DNA of 64,000 bases from Scleromitrula shiraiana (GCA_028455995.1 JABELC010000006.1:1488001-1552000); one strand, 5' to 3'; shown: positions 21,351-33,480, counted from the stretch's first letter. A program made the numbers and translations. The notes: a model not told the origin generated them from the sequence alone.

Positions 21351-24300
21351 ATGACACAGTTGGATATTCCTGTCGATTGTGGGAAACGCTTGATTCTCAA
21401 TTACATACGCCAAACAGCAATTAACGACCCAGATTGCGTCTGCATATGTAATCCCCTCACGAATGAGCCGCGTGATGGTTTTGAGGATATTACATTTAGT
21501 CAATTTGATAAGGCGATAGATGCTACTTCAGCATGGTTTCATGACCAGTTTAGCCTTGTAGAAGGTTCTGAGTGTATACCATACATTGGTCCTCACGATC
21601 TGAGATACGTCTTATTGATGTTAGCCGCAGTCAAAACCGGACATAATGTTTGTCCCACTCCCCAGCATTTTGTAGCGAAGCTAATCAATGTCTTAGTTAT
21701 TTGTACCGTCACCACGTAATAGTAAAGAAGCTCACTTGAGTTTACTTGATAAGTGCCAATGCAACGGGTTTCTTGTTGGAGAAGACTCAGCCTCTTCCCA
21801 GAAAATCGTTAAAGACATCCAAACTCAAGTAAAGCTTCGAGTCATAAATGTCCCGAAGTTGAATTACTTCTTACATCCGTCATCTGATGTCCCACATTAT
21901 CCATATAAAAAGAGTTATGAAGAGGCAAAATTTGACCCATTGGTCACAATGCACACTTCAGGTACAACTGGAATTCCAAAACCAGTGGTAACGCGGCAAG
22001 GTATCTTGACTGCTCTTGATGGATGTCAAAGAATACCATCTTTATATGGAAGCAGTCCATTCAGCGAGATATGGCGAAGGAAGAGAGTTTGTCATCTATT
22101 CCCGTTGTTTCACGCCGCGGGGATGGGAGCTATCATGAATGGCTTGTACTATAAACATATTACCGTTATGCCACCCCCGGTTCCATTGAATGCCGAGGTT
22201 TTGAATGAGATTCTTTTGCATGGACGAGTGAAAGCTTGTCAAGTCCCACCAGCAATTTTGGTCGAATCCGCAAGTGTACCAGAATATCTCGAAAACTTTA
22301 ATCGCCTTGAATACCTAGCTACAGGAGGTGGACCTCTGCCTGAACCAATCGGCGATTCAATTAGTTCGAAAACTCATTTATTTCTTTCTTTTGGTACTAC
22401 GGAGATGGGGCCTTTATCGTGTGGTATACCAGAATCAAGGAAAGATTGGGGCTACTTGGATTTTTCTGCCACATTTGGGGTTGAAATGCGCCCTTATGAT
22501 GCGCAAAATCTCTTTGAGCTCGTCATAATCCGTGATTCGGCAGTGGAAGAATATGAAGGTATTTTTTATACTTTTCCTGAGCTATCAGAGTATAGAACAA
22601 GCGACTTGTTCTCAAAGCATCCCTCTAAAGATAATCTCTGGCGTCATGAAGGACGGTCAGATGATATTATTGTTTACTCTACTGGAGAAAAGTTTAATCC
22701 GGTAAGCATGGAAGTTGAACTATCATCCGATGAAGATATCAAAACAGCGATAGTTTATGGCACCGGCCAATTCCAATCCGCTGTTTTGATTGAGCCGGAA
22801 TATCCAGAGAAATCCAAGGAAACGCTCTTGGAAAACATATGGCCCGCTATCAAGCGCGTTAATACAACCTGTCCAGTTCATGCACGAGTGGACAAGAACT
22901 TTGTGGTATTTACTACAAATGACAAGCCAATACCTCGGGCTGGAAAGGGTACAGTTCAGCGTAAACTAGCCTTGAAATTATATGCAACAGAGCTGAATGA
23001 ACTATACAAAGAAACAACGAATGAAATCAATGGCGATAAAACAAGACCAGATAAGTCAGCAGATCACAAAGAATTACAAGATGTTGTTTTGAAAGCTGTG
23101 TCAGATCTAGACGGATTTGAAAACATCTCAGCTAGCGATGACTTCTTTGAAATGGGGATGGACTCTCTTGGTGTGATATCATTGACAAGGACACTAAAAT
23201 CAACGTTCAAATCCCGGGACTTCCAACTCAAGCCCTTATCAGACTCAACAATATATAGGAATCCAAGTGTTGATTCTCTAGTCGCAGCATTGACTGATGA
23301 CAATACCCACGAGAAAGATGACCAAGATACAATGCAACGAGAATACGATAAATACGCTTTTGACTTTCCTATTGTTGCTCGACCGGTAACAAAACAATCA
23401 GCACAGAACGTTTTTCTGCTAACCGGATCTACAGGATCCCTAGGATCATATATTCTTTCTAGCCTAATTGCCACAGATAAAAATTGCAAGGTGTATTGCT
23501 TAAATAGAGGAGATGGCTCCGAAGCACGTCAAAAAAGATCTAACGTATCCAAGAATCTCCCTACAGAATTTGATCGAGTAGAATTCTTAAGCATGGGTTC
23601 TGGCGCCGGAGAGCAGTGGCTCGGATTAGACCTTCCCAAATACAAAGCCATACTCGAAGAAGTCACTCACGTTATCCATAACGCCTGGCATGTTGACTTC
23701 AATGTTTCTCTAGCTCAACAAGGCCCGACACACATTCGTCGTGTTCGTCAATTGATTGACTTCTCAGCCCATTCCAAACACGGCTGCTCCATTCATTTCA
23801 TCTCCAGTATCAGTAGTGTCGAGATGTGGGACGTCGCTACCTCCGCACCACCACAAAGCCGCGTACCAGAAGAACTATTTGAGGACTGGGCTTTGCCGCA
23901 AAACTCAGGTTATGGGCAAGCCAAATTTGTGGCTGAGAGACTTTTGGCTGCAGCATGTCGCGATTCTAACATCCCGGCGACGATCTATCGGGTGGGGCAA
24001 ATAGCAGGGCCTAAGAGTCGCGAGGGAAAATGGAACGAAAGCGAATGGTTTCCATTAATTCTACGTTCATCCATACATTTAAAAGCACTGCCTTCTACTC
24101 TTGGCCCACATGAAGCCGTGGACTGGATTCCAGTTGACGTACTAGGAAAAGCCATCCAAGAGCTTGTTGTCGGCAGCGATACCAGCAGCGATGAATCAGC
24201 CGCCAGAGTATATCATCTTGTTAATCCCAAACGTACCACGTATGCCGAATCTCTCCTCCCAAGCCTCACATCGCTTTTGAAGCTGCCCACGGTCACGTTT

Positions 24301-24543
24301 ACTGAATGGGTGGAGCTTTTACGGGATAGTGCGGCGAACACTCAAAATTCTGATGTGAAAAAGAACCCAGGCGTGAAATTGTTAGACTTCTATGAAGGAT
24401 TGGTGGATATGGAAGCAAATGGTAGAGCACAAGTGTCGCTTGATACTAGGAAGGCAGTTGAGAGCAGTTCGAGTTTAAGTGAAATAGAGGTTGTAGACGG
24501 AGTACTTATGAAGAATTGGCTGGCACAATGGGGATTAATTTAA
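21351..24543 (+). CDS. NRPS-like reductase (adenylation-thiolation-reductase, A-T-R)
   Basis: Two exons, 21351-21647 and 21697-24543, give 1047 residues. The 49-bp intron (GTTTGT donor, GCTAATC branch, CTTAG acceptor) is needed: read straight through, the frame stops, while splicing restores KTGHN-LFVPSPRNS. The adenylation domain has MHTSGTTGIPKP (about 184), YLATGGGP, FGTTEMG and KGTVQRK. The carrier domain carries the phosphopantetheine serine in GMDSLG (about 589). The C-terminal thioester reductase has the NAD(P)-binding VFLLTGSTGSLG (about 671), a HNAWHVDFN block and a YGQAK catalytic motif (about 839). There is no condensation domain. Such enzymes activate a carboxylic acid and release it as an aldehyde or alcohol, like alpha-aminoadipate and aryl-acid reductases. 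The substrate is not predictable by eye, though the absence of an obvious amino-acid-binding Asp suggests an aryl or keto acid. Confidence 0.9.
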
Positions 24544-24971
24544 GAAGTGTAGACTTATACACGACACAAGGAGGATCAGGGAATGTAGTCTTTCATGAAC
24601 TAGACGATATAGCACTTGCATCGTTCCTATATAAAGATGTTTCGTAGATTAAGGCGCGCTAACTAGAAGCAAATACTTAGAAACAGAGTGTATATATCAT
24701 CGTTGCTTTTCCATTCCTTCTAAGATCCAAACACAGAGTTTCTAATTCCTTGTTTATTTGTTCTGAAGCTGTTACAATACTACTGTGAATAACTTTACAT
24801 TTATAAAACACTACTTGATAATCCTAGTGATTTGATGTATCAAAATGGAGCACTTGACTAAGTGAAGGGGCTAAAGAAAACGCTCATTGTATTTGCTCCA
24901 TCAATATCAAATGAAGTAAAATCCTAAATACACCATAAATACTGCTCTTAATAATTCCATCTGTTCGTAAA
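24544..24971. other. convergent intergenic region
   Basis: Lies between two 3' ends (NRPS-like plus strand, beta-glucosidase minus strand). No gene or element was seen. Confidence 0.6.
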
Positions 24972-27851
24972 TCAGAAGGAACCACTAACTCTTAGATCCC
25001 TCGAACTTGAGCCCACCCTGATCGTAAATGTGCCTTCTACAGGCATCACCCATTGTTGCAGTACCACATCCCAATAACTCAGATCCCTTCTAGTCAAATC
25101 AAACTTGACTGTTTGGATCTCACCTTCCGTGAGTCCCACCTTCTCAAACCCTCTCAAAACTCTGACTGGGAAGTCTACCTTCGCAGCTTCGCCAGCGATA
25201 TTGTGATATTCTAAATATAGTTGTGCAACTTCTTTGCCAGTAACCTTTCCAGTGTTTTGTATGTCCACAGATACTGTTGCATAGATGTTCCAAAGATCGG
25301 GGTTTCCTCCTTCGCCGCCACCAGCTTGTGATAGAGGCTGTTCAATGTCATACCCATCAGGATATGGATATTTGCCATACTTGATTTCTGATATCTTTTC
25401 AATGTAGGGATAAATAAATTTGGATAACTTTCTTAACTCTGAAGGGAACAGAGCTTCACTAGGATCTGGGATTGAGTTGTCGTAACTGGGTGGAGAAATC
25501 CCAGCAGGTCGAGCAGCAGCGTATGGCGACTTGGGCAAAATAGCGTCTACCTTGAGGTTTGAATATTCAAATGTAGTATAACTTAATCCATAGCCAAATT
25601 CGAATGTCGGTTCTACGCCAAATTTATCAAAATGGCGATAATCAATATACAATCCTTCACTAAAGTTTTGCTGAGGAACAACGCCATTCGGATAGTATAA
25701 AATTTGAGCGCCGGGACCATAATCCTCAAGGGACTTTCCGATGGTATAAGGCAGTTTGCCACTTGGATTGACGTTACCAACAAGGATGTCAGCAATTGCA
25801 TTTCCACTTTCTTGGCCTGGAAGATTTGCCATGAGCACAGCTTTGACTCCTGGAAGATTTATCCACTCCTCAACGACAACAGGACCAACAGAATGGATTA
25901 CAACTACTGTACTTCCGTTACCCCCTCCGCAGTTTTCGGCAACATCTTTTACAAGCTTGTCGCCACCTTTCTGTAGATTTAGATCATTACGATCCCCACG
26001 AATACCATCAGAAGCTATGAATCCCTCGCCAGCATCAGAGTTAACGAAAACAATGCAAACATCCTGATCCTTGATGATCGCCGGAGTTTCTTTCAGTGGT
26101 GGTGTGTTGGCAGGGAAACCAGTAACATAAACGTGTTCTGTATTGAATGAATTCTTCAGGGCTGATATGGGTGAGACCAAATATGGAAAGTCAACGGCGC
26201 CAGAACCCCAACCACTGCCTAGAGTACCCTTGTTGCAGCCTCTATCAGGGCAGACATTTGGGCCTTCTCCTTCTCCGGCATCTTCACCAAAAATTCCAAT
26301 TCGATATTTAAGCTCGTGAGATTCCCCTGATGGCCAACCGTTCCTGCTTAATGGAAGTAAATTGTCCTCATTTTTCAGAAGGACAGTCCCTTCAGTAGCT
26401 ACTTCACGTGCTACAATAGAATGGGCATCTTCTCCTGATCCTTGAACGTCAATGAATTTGTTGACAACCTTTTTGTCCTTGTCATCCGGGCTACCCGCGC
26501 TGACATATCCCATTTCATCGTTGGTCCACGAAGAGAAGTTCGGGCCTTTTCTATCATACTTAGTTTCATCATCTTGTCCCAATTGATACCAAGCCGCCAC
26601 AATTCTAGTCACCATATCGTTAAGCCTTTCAACGGGTAGAGACTCATTTAACACGGCTTTGCTCAATTCTGGTCCCCATAATGATTTGCCATCGGTCCAC
26701 CTCAACCCATCCCCAGGCATAGTCATATCTAAACCAGCAAGAGCACTTGCCACCCCAGAACGTTGCGCAAGCCAATCTGATTGAACAAATCCTTGAAATC
26801 CAAGCTCGTCTTTCAGGATACCATTCAATAGTTTCGAGTTTCCACACGCGTATGAATTGTTCAACATTTGATAAGAGCACATGACGGATGCAACTCCTGC
26901 TTTCACGCTGTTTGCGAATGGCCATGCATACAATTCATGAAGGGTGCGGTCATCGATATTGGATGACATAGCGTTCGGTAGACCCCATTCAAATGATTGT
27001 CTGAAATGCTCTTGTTCATTCCCAATAAAATGCTTGATTGTGGCAATGACGCCCTCTTCTTGGATACCCTTGATAGTTTGCGCTGCAGCAATACCTTGGA
27101 GATATGGGTCACTGCCAAAGCCTTCCCAATTCCTTCCTCCCGCAGGCATCCTTCCTAATGGTCCCACGCATGGTCCCAGAAGTACGTTTATACCCTTTAA
27201 TCGAGCTTCCTGACCATGTGCCTTTCCCCTTTTATACATCAATTCCTTATTGAATGTCGCCCCGACAGTAATTCCAGCTGGAAATGCCGATGCATTATCT
27301 GCGAACCTTAAGCCCAATGGTCCATCTTGCAAAGCAAGACCAGGGAATCCCACATTCAACGCAGGTCCAGTGTTTCCAACCGCAAGCCCCATTGACCAAC
27401 CAGTTCCCGTTGTAATGTTGACCTTTTCAGGTAAGGTCATCTTCTCAACCAAGGCGGCAGCTTTCCGATAACTCTCACTCCATTGTGACAGTGTCCCACC
27501 TTTAGGACTTGGGTACCATGGTGGGGATTGGCCATCTGAAGGTGTTTGTTTATATACCCAAAATCCACCACCTGCCAAGAGCGACCAAACGATGATGACA
27601 ATAACGAGTGTGATCGATAAGCATTTCGAACGTCGAGCGAAGGGTCGTCGAATGGCTCTTAGACAATTACTGTCCTCATATGCAGAAACTGGAGATTGTG
27701 AATGGGGTTCCGAATGAAGATAATCGGTAGCATCTATATCAGAATCTTCGGAATGTTGATAGGTATCCTCGAATGATTTGCGTGTCTCACCCGATTTGTA
27801 TGAACCCAACAGTCCCTCTTTACTCTGATCTGCTTCTCCCAGACGACCCAT
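24972..27851 (-). CDS. membrane-anchored GH3 beta-glucosidase
   Basis: Single exon, 959 residues. A cytoplasmic tail of about 75 residues, rich in Ser/Asp/Glu, ends in a basic stretch (RRPFARRSK). It is followed by one membrane helix (about 78-99), giving a type II protein with the catalytic part outside. The N-terminal GH3 domain contains the LQDGPLGLR, KHFIGNEQEHFR and GFVQSDW blocks; the Asp of the last (about 357) is the expected nucleophile. The C-terminal GH3 domain contains SDAGEGF, with the candidate acid/base Glu near 607, and a fibronectin-III-like domain ends the protein. Fungal relatives with this anchor, the bglE/bglF type in Aspergillus, hydrolyse terminal beta-glucosides at the cell surface. 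It is convergent with the NRPS-like gene, so it could simply be a neighbour. The frame is intact, with no visible damage. Confidence 0.92.
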   Translation of the reverse strand: MGRLGEADQSKEGLLGSYKSGETRKSFEDTYQHSEDSDIDATDYLHSEPHSQSPVSAYEDSNCLRAIRRPFARRSKCLSITLVIVIIVWSLLAGGGFWVYKQTPSDGQSPPWYPSPKGGTLSQWSESYRKAAALVEKMTLPEKVNITTGTGWSMGLAVGNTGPALNVGFPGLALQDGPLGLRFADNASAFPAGITVGATFNKELMYKRGKAHGQEARLKGINVLLGPCVGPLGRMPAGGRNWEGFGSDPYLQGIAAAQTIKGIQEEGVIATIKHFIGNEQEHFRQSFEWGLPNAMSSNIDDRTLHELYAWPFANSVKAGVASVMCSYQMLNNSYACGNSKLLNGILKDELGFQGFVQSDWLAQRSGVASALAGLDMTMPGDGLRWTDGKSLWGPELSKAVLNESLPVERLNDMVTRIVAAWYQLGQDDETKYDRKGPNFSSWTNDEMGYVSAGSPDDKDKKVVNKFIDVQGSGEDAHSIVAREVATEGTVLLKNEDNLLPLSRNGWPSGESHELKYRIGIFGEDAGEGEGPNVCPDRGCNKGTLGSGWGSGAVDFPYLVSPISALKNSFNTEHVYVTGFPANTPPLKETPAIIKDQDVCIVFVNSDAGEGFIASDGIRGDRNDLNLQKGGDKLVKDVAENCGGGNGSTVVVIHSVGPVVVEEWINLPGVKAVLMANLPGQESGNAIADILVGNVNPSGKLPYTIGKSLEDYGPGAQILYYPNGVVPQQNFSEGLYIDYRHFDKFGVEPTFEFGYGLSYTTFEYSNLKVDAILPKSPYAAARPAGISPPSYDNSIPDPSEALFPSELRKLSKFIYPYIEKISEIKYGKYPYPDGYDIEQPLSQAGGGEGGNPDLWNIYATVSVDIQNTGKVTGKEVAQLYLEYHNIAGEAAKVDFPVRVLRGFEKVGLTEGEIQTVKFDLTRRDLSYWDVVLQQWVMPVEGTFTIRVGSSSRDLRVSGSF

Positions 27852-28611
27852 CGTGATTCAAAACAAGAAAACAATGAATGCAATGCCAAAAATAAAGTAT
27901 TATTAACAATACTGATGATAGAATAGAAGAAGAAAATTGATAAAAAGATAAAACCTACATATGTAGAAGATGATTTAAAAATTGGGCATCATTAGTAAAT
28001 AATAAATTCCCAGTTGGTCGTTGAGCTGAAAAAGATGAGATGAAATCTTGGCAGGCGATAGGCGCAGGTACTGGTGGCACTGTGGAAGTTTCTTAGCTTT
28101 CCCCGGTTCTCCACCAAAAATGGCGATCTCTTCCCCTCATAATCCATCAGATCAGGGGAACTTCAAATGTTGGGTGTACAGTACAAATTCATGAATCTCA
28201 CTGCATGCATTTCGCGACAGTTACTTTAAATGTTTCACCATGCACCAGGAAGCAAGCAATATTATTATGAATTCATACAAATGGCAAGATTATTTATTTG
28301 CACGCTGGGGAGTTTTCTTGCGAATTATTTCTATGACAAATATCCTCATCAAATAAACCATCTGAGGATACACACCCAAAGGATCCTTAAAACATGTCCC
28401 CAAACCCCAAAGCTGGATATTCAAGATCACGTATTCGCTAATGCAAAGCTTTCGAGATTAGAGGCTTCTCCTAAGGTTCTTCAGGCTTATTGCACCACTT
28501 CTTATGTCTTTCCTTCCAATCTACTTTCTGGCAATCTGAGGAGCAATAAGACACACACGCACATCTTGTACAATATCTGAGCTCCGTTCTCTTCCACGTG
28601 GATAAGCTGGC
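27852..28611. other. promoter of the beta-glucosidase plus unassigned sequence
   Basis: The 28230-28580 plus-strand frame is open for 116 codons but has no family resemblance and is not supported as a gene. Nothing else was seen. Confidence 0.5.
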
Positions 28612-29088
28612 TCAAGTTTCAACCATTCTATCAAATTTGCTTACGTTATAGTTGCCGCAAACCATTGTTTCTAGTACCCTCTCTCTGAAATCCCTGGCCT
28701 TCTCCACATCTCCCTTCATTTCCCAGAGTCGACCCAGATTATCTTTTGTGACGGCAGCATCAAGATTGTCCGTCCCTGTTGGTGTGAGAAATATTCTGTT
28801 AGTATAGATTCTCAACTAGATTGACCGGCGAATCAACATACTACTTCTGACTTTAAGAGCATGCTCCAACATTTTCTCGGATTCGTCCAACCTTCCCATT
28901 GTCATTTATAGTTCTCCCAATGCATTCCGCGTAACGACTTTGATTTCAAGCGCCTCTAGTTGTGCTTTCTCTGCACCGATGTAATCACCCTTCTTGTCGA
29001 GCTGTAATGCGGTATTGTTGAGATCAATAGCTCTGAACATTTCCCCTCCAGCTTTAGGGTCGCCATATATGTGCGAAACGAATGCCAT
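28612..29088 (-). pseudogene. broken TPR-like protein gene
   Basis: The ATG at 29088 opens a frame reading DLNNTALQLDKKGDYIGAEKAQLEALEIK, then NALGEL, and stops at TAA (28908-28906). The frame continues past the stop as MTMGRLDESEKMLEHALKVR. Across an apparent intron it continues as TDNLDAAVTKDNLGRLWEMKGDVEKARDFRERVLETMVCGNYN. These are helix pairs of tetratricopeptide type, A-x-x-L-x-K-x-G-D spaced. The stop replaces what is most simply a CAA (Gln) by TAA, a C-to-T change in CpA context, the classic RIP target. From memory of relatives, about a dozen residues also seem missing before NALGEL. The end at CGNYN with a GTAAGC donor suggests another exon I could not place. An alternative is a spliced-out stop, but I found no suitable signals. 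Confidence 0.55.
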
Positions 29089-29289
29089 CTTCTGTTTTTA
29101 ACAAAGAAGATAAAGACGTGGGCGGCAGAGTCGCGCAAGAAAATAAAGAGATAGATAGGGTGAGAGGAAAGGATATGGAGAGGAGCAGTGCAGGTTTATT
29201 GATTCTATGAACTTGGAGCTATATCCAACTTAAGTACTTAGGCATTTATTGATGGACTTAAACTTGCCCGAGTGTTCTATGCGCAAACT

Positions 29290-30197
29290 ACCAGGATTAC
29301 TTGACTGGTGTTCAATCTGTGGTAATTGACCCTGCAGATCGGTTATGAATCCTTGACACTGGGAGAACCTCATTGCCAGATACAACGCTTTTACTGGCAT
29401 CTTATGGGGGACCTAAACTCATCGGTATCGATTTACAAGACAATAGCATTTTTACCACAATTGTTTTTAGTCAGACCGCAGCACCACCTGACTCCTATCT
29501 TAACGATATGAGGTTTGATCTAAATGCATCCCTAACACCCTCCGGCTAAGGCGTTGCATATATCACAGATAGTAGTCCAGAAGGTCGAAATGCAATCGTT
29601 GTAGTTGATCTAGGTATCAAAGAAGCATGGCGTCAACTGGAGAAGATACCAGCTGTTACCGCCAACCAAGGATTCATACCGACTATCTGGGGAGAGCCCA
29701 TCTATACAAACGACGGCAATGGTAGCGCTATCACAACGATTGGTCTTGGGGCTGATGGAATTGCGCTCTCAGCGGACTCACAAACTCTCAATTTTGGCCC
29801 TATCGGATCCCGCAATCTCTATTCGGTACCCACTGCGAGACTTCTTGATAGAGGCCCATGCTCAGTGCCAAAAGCGAATGCGGCTGTTCAATTTCTCGGT
29901 ACGAAAGGTATGTCTGATGGATTGGAGACGGATAGCAATGGGAATATATACGGGGGTAATGTGGAGGACAACTCTATCATCATATACAAACCAGAGACGG
30001 GACTTTTTGAAGTATTGGTAAGGGATCCTAGATTCAGTTGGACGGATACACTTTCTGTAGCAGCTGATGGATATCTTTATTTTACGGAGAATCAGCTCTG
30101 GCGGATGCCAGGGTTCCAGAAAAGCGTAGATAGGAGGGTGAAACCGTATGTTCTTTTTAGGGTGCCTTTACCAGACAACGGAACAAAAATTGTATAG
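29290..30197 (+). pseudogene. relic of a major royal jelly protein / yellow-like gene
   Basis: One frame reads QDYLTGVQSVVIDPADRL, stop, ILDTGRTSLPDTTLLLASYGGPKLIGIDL, then FDLNASLTPSG, stop, GVAYITDSSPEGRNAIVVVDL, and runs on to KGMSDGLETDSNGNIYGGNVEDNSIIIYKP and FSWTDTLSVAADGYLYFTENQLWRMP, ending TAG at 30195-30197. VIDPADRLWILDTG is the signature of the MRJP/yellow beta-propeller family; here its Trp codon is TGA. The second stop (TAA) follows TPSG. The first third of the protein, including the signal peptide, is absent upstream. With two stops and no start it cannot make the family's product. The last 110 codons remain open, and an internal ATG at 29865 could in principle start a fragment. 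Confidence 0.75.
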
Positions 30198-31745
30198 CCG
30201 GTAAGTCCGAGTAACAAATGATGAAATAAGGAAGATGGAGAACGAGAAATGGCTGTACACAATGCGGATAAGATGAGCTTATCGAGTGAGGTTGCTTATG
30301 CTATTGTAGCGAGCCGCACCTTCGTAGACATTACTAAAATGCTTTGTTTTCCCAATGAGAGACAGACTCTTGACAGATAAATCCGATTCGAGTTATCGAT
30401 ATTAGATATAGTAGGAAACCATAAGGTTTACCTGCGAATAATCATTGATATTTCATCAAAGTCTCTAACCTTACGAAAGTGGAGGCAACAACTACTGTCT
30501 TATTTCCAGCTTCAAGTCTTGGTTTCATTCTTTAGTAAAACCGCCAACCAATTTCGTCATTTATAATAATATCCGATATCTTTGAGTTAGTGTTCTACCC
30601 AACTTCATAACGAGTGTCATTGTATCGCCAATGAAGTGACCTGAGTACCTCACTCATCGAGTACTCTATTTCATTCAGTCATTAGGAGATATATTAATTC
30701 ATAAACCACTATATAATACTAAATCAGAAATGCATATTTCTAAGATCTAAATTTTAATTAAACAATTAAATATTGTAATTGATCAATATGTTTTTAATCA
30801 TTATAATATTCTGATTGCTCAAAACTAAATCAGATATTATAATGTTCTAATTGTTGAATAAGAGGATAGTTCATGAATTAATTCACACCCTGGTAAGTCC
30901 TCTTTATTGCTGACTTCGGAATCAATAAATCTCCTATGATAACTTGATAGATCGCAAATCCCCAATTAAGACACTAATCAATCGACAATCAAAGTGTATG
31001 ATACCCCGTTGTCTAGACTACTAAGTTCTGCACTGCGGGGGAGCTCTTTAGAAAAGCGATAGATGGCGACCAGATGCTGTCTCGCGCAAGTAGAAAACGT
31101 TGAGTATAGAGGCTTGGGACTGGAGGTAAGGCCAAACAAAGAGATAAGGATTCAACAATTGATATCACTAAGGGCAAATGAAGGCTATGATAAAATCATG
31201 CTAGAACTATACGTTGAGCACAGAAGCTGTTGGGATAAAAATCTGTAATCTGCTGCCCGGATTTTTTGATATTCATGGCCGGGAAAATGCCGGATTCTCC
31301 CGAATCATTCAAAGACTTCATCTTTGTAAGATATTATGGATCGATGTGGTCATATCTTCCATGGAACCACCATATCTATAGCGTTGAAAGCAGACTACAA
31401 CCACAACATAGACGTGAGAAGTCGATCCGTATTTGCAATGTTGTGAGAATTGAGTTAGCCCTGAGGTTCCCCACAGTGGAGGTTTAGTGCCTGTATGCCT
31501 GGCGTATCCGGAAAGCCCCACCATCAACCACAACCCCCTCTTGCTCCTCCAGGAGGTCACACATTATCGTATATAAATTTTAGGGACGTTATGTCTTAAA
31601 GCTGCCTAGAAAACTGTTTGTAAGTCACAAATGCCACGAACTCGAGGAGTCTCGAGGTTGGTGTCTGGCTACATTCTCTCAAAACTAATAGCATTCTACC
31701 ATAGCAAAACAATCAATTCACAATCCGTCCATTAGAACTTTGAAT
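30198..31745. other. intergenic with an A+T-rich foldback, no gene recognised
   Basis: At 30690-30885 a 200-bp A+T-rich stretch has imperfect inverted ends (ATTAATTCATAAAC near 30692, GTTCATGAATTAAT near 30871) and an inner inverted pair around AATCAGATATTATAATG. It could be a small degenerate miniature element. Two small frames at 31063-31487 have no family resemblance. Confidence 0.45.
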
Positions 31746-32982
31746 ATGCCTTCTACGTTATCAGGGTCCGCGGACTCAAAGAACAAGTTCGAGGATTTAT
31801 CTGGTGTTGATATCGCCGCGTATGCTAATCCCTATGATGCCCTCATCGAAGCATGCAACAACAATCCGGTAACCAAACGCCCCCACTCTTAAAATCACTT
31901 TTTACACTTCATGTAGCTCCTTGCATGATTTACATGCAAGAAAGGAGTCCATTTCATAATATACAAGTCCACATCTCAAGCTGATAAGAAGTTCAGACCG
32001 AGATCCAAGCTCGCTATGCAACTCATCGCGAGACCCGTAACTCGCAACAGAAGGCCAAAATCCTAGCCTCTGATTTCAAAGAGCTCATTATAGATACTGT
32101 TCTTCAGAGACTTGAAGATCAGAGTATTGAGCCTGGGTTTAGGGATCCACGGAACTGTTTGGTTTTTTGGGCACGTCCTCCTGCACATATTAAGGCATTG
32201 GTTGGGACGATTCAACAGAAATTGCTTGCTTTTGCTCCAAGTACGTGCAATTTACTTATATTTGTTTTCATTCTTCATTTCCATGAGCAATAAGCAATAT
32301 TGGCCAATCCACTTCACTATCACGATCATTATGTGATACCACCGCATTCACCACTAACACGCTCCAAGAACTCTGGCTCATGCCCGTCCCAAACCTCCAT
32401 CTCACTGCCCTCGAGATAACCCACTCCCTCACAGCCCCCGAAATAGATTCCATAATCACCCACCTAGGCAGCAGCACCATCGAAACCATGACAGACTATC
32501 CCTCCCAAAACCGCGCCCGTCTCATCAAACCCACCCTCTCCTACGACGCCGCAGCCATCGCTCTCTCCTTCCTCCCCGCAGCCGGAGAATCCCTCTCCTC
32601 ATCCCCCAACCCCTCTTCTCAAAACCCTAGAACAATAGATGACGATGCTTTCACCTACCACCATCTCCGACAATCTCTCTTCACCATTGCGCGCGAGACG
32701 GGTGTATCCATAGATTCTCGTTATGTGGTTCCAAGTTCGCATATCACGATTGGACGATTCCTAACCCAGGGGGATCACGATACGCCAGAGAAACGACGCG
32801 CATGGATTGAATTGATTGAGGAGATTAATGGGTGGTTGAAAGAGGAATTTTGGCCACGGGAGGGGGGCGAGAGAAATGAGGGGGGAGTGTGGGTGGTGGG
32901 GCAGGAGAAGGGATTGGATTGTAGGAAGGGTACTTTGTGGTATGGTGGGGGTGAGACGGTGAGATTGGGGAAAGGATTTTGA
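31746..32982 (+). CDS. 2H phosphoesterase-superfamily protein (RNA ligase / cyclic phosphodiesterase-like)
   Basis: Three exons, 31746-31868, 31997-32240 and 32369-32982, give 326 residues. The third intron boundary has a CTAAC branch point at about 32353. The two H-x-T motifs that define the superfamily are present: LHLTALEI near the start of exon 3 (about 128) and SHITIGRF (about 256). The protein can thus fold into the two-lobed active site that hydrolyses 2',3'-cyclic or related phosphodiesters. The physiological substrate of these fungal proteins is unknown to me. The loop between the motifs (SSSPNPSSQNPRT) is low-complexity. No signal peptide or membrane helix is seen, so it is likely cytosolic or nuclear. 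The base composition of exon 3 shifts from C-rich (32380-32640) to G-rich (32820-32980) on the coding strand. Confidence 0.8.
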
Positions 32983-33480
32983 GGAGTATTCTGGCTGTTA
33001 ATTTGGTTTCGATAGAATTGTAGAGAATTTGTGTGTATATTCAAGTACATGATTGAATAATACTTCCGGCTCCTGTAAGGCCCCTGTCGATTATCGGAAG
33101 CTTTGAACCTATCCTAGCCGTTAATTTGTCAGTGTCCTGCCGCGAGCTTCGACTTCACACACAATGTAGAAAAATTTCAGACGCATATCCAGTCTTATTT
33201 GTGCATTCATTGATTCCCAGAAAATAAATTTGGTCACAAAATAATACCAGTGGCAAGATTTCCCAATATCACGCATAGAAATCCCAGTATGGTATGTCAT
33301 CAGCAGACTTTGCTATGCTTCATTGGTGACTTAGGATGAGGTACAAGGAGGACAGACCCCATCGCTTTCTTCTTCCATGCTCCACCACTCAACCATTGAG
33401 TATATGTATATTCCACGCAAAATCCATTGACCCATCCATTTGTCCCCGATGAAATCAGAATCGTCATAGCATGCACAAAT
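32983..33480. other. convergent intergenic region
   Basis: Lies between the 3' ends of the 2H phosphoesterase and eL42 genes. No element seen. Confidence 0.6.

Noticed and set aside
28230..28580. 116-codon plus-strand frame upstream of the beta-glucosidase
   Set aside because: No domain, signal or codon pattern; it lies in the promoter side of a minus-strand gene.
30690..30885. A+T-rich foldback as a defined miniature transposon
   Set aside because: Arms are short and imperfect, and no target duplication was seen; kept only as a remark in the intergenic entry.
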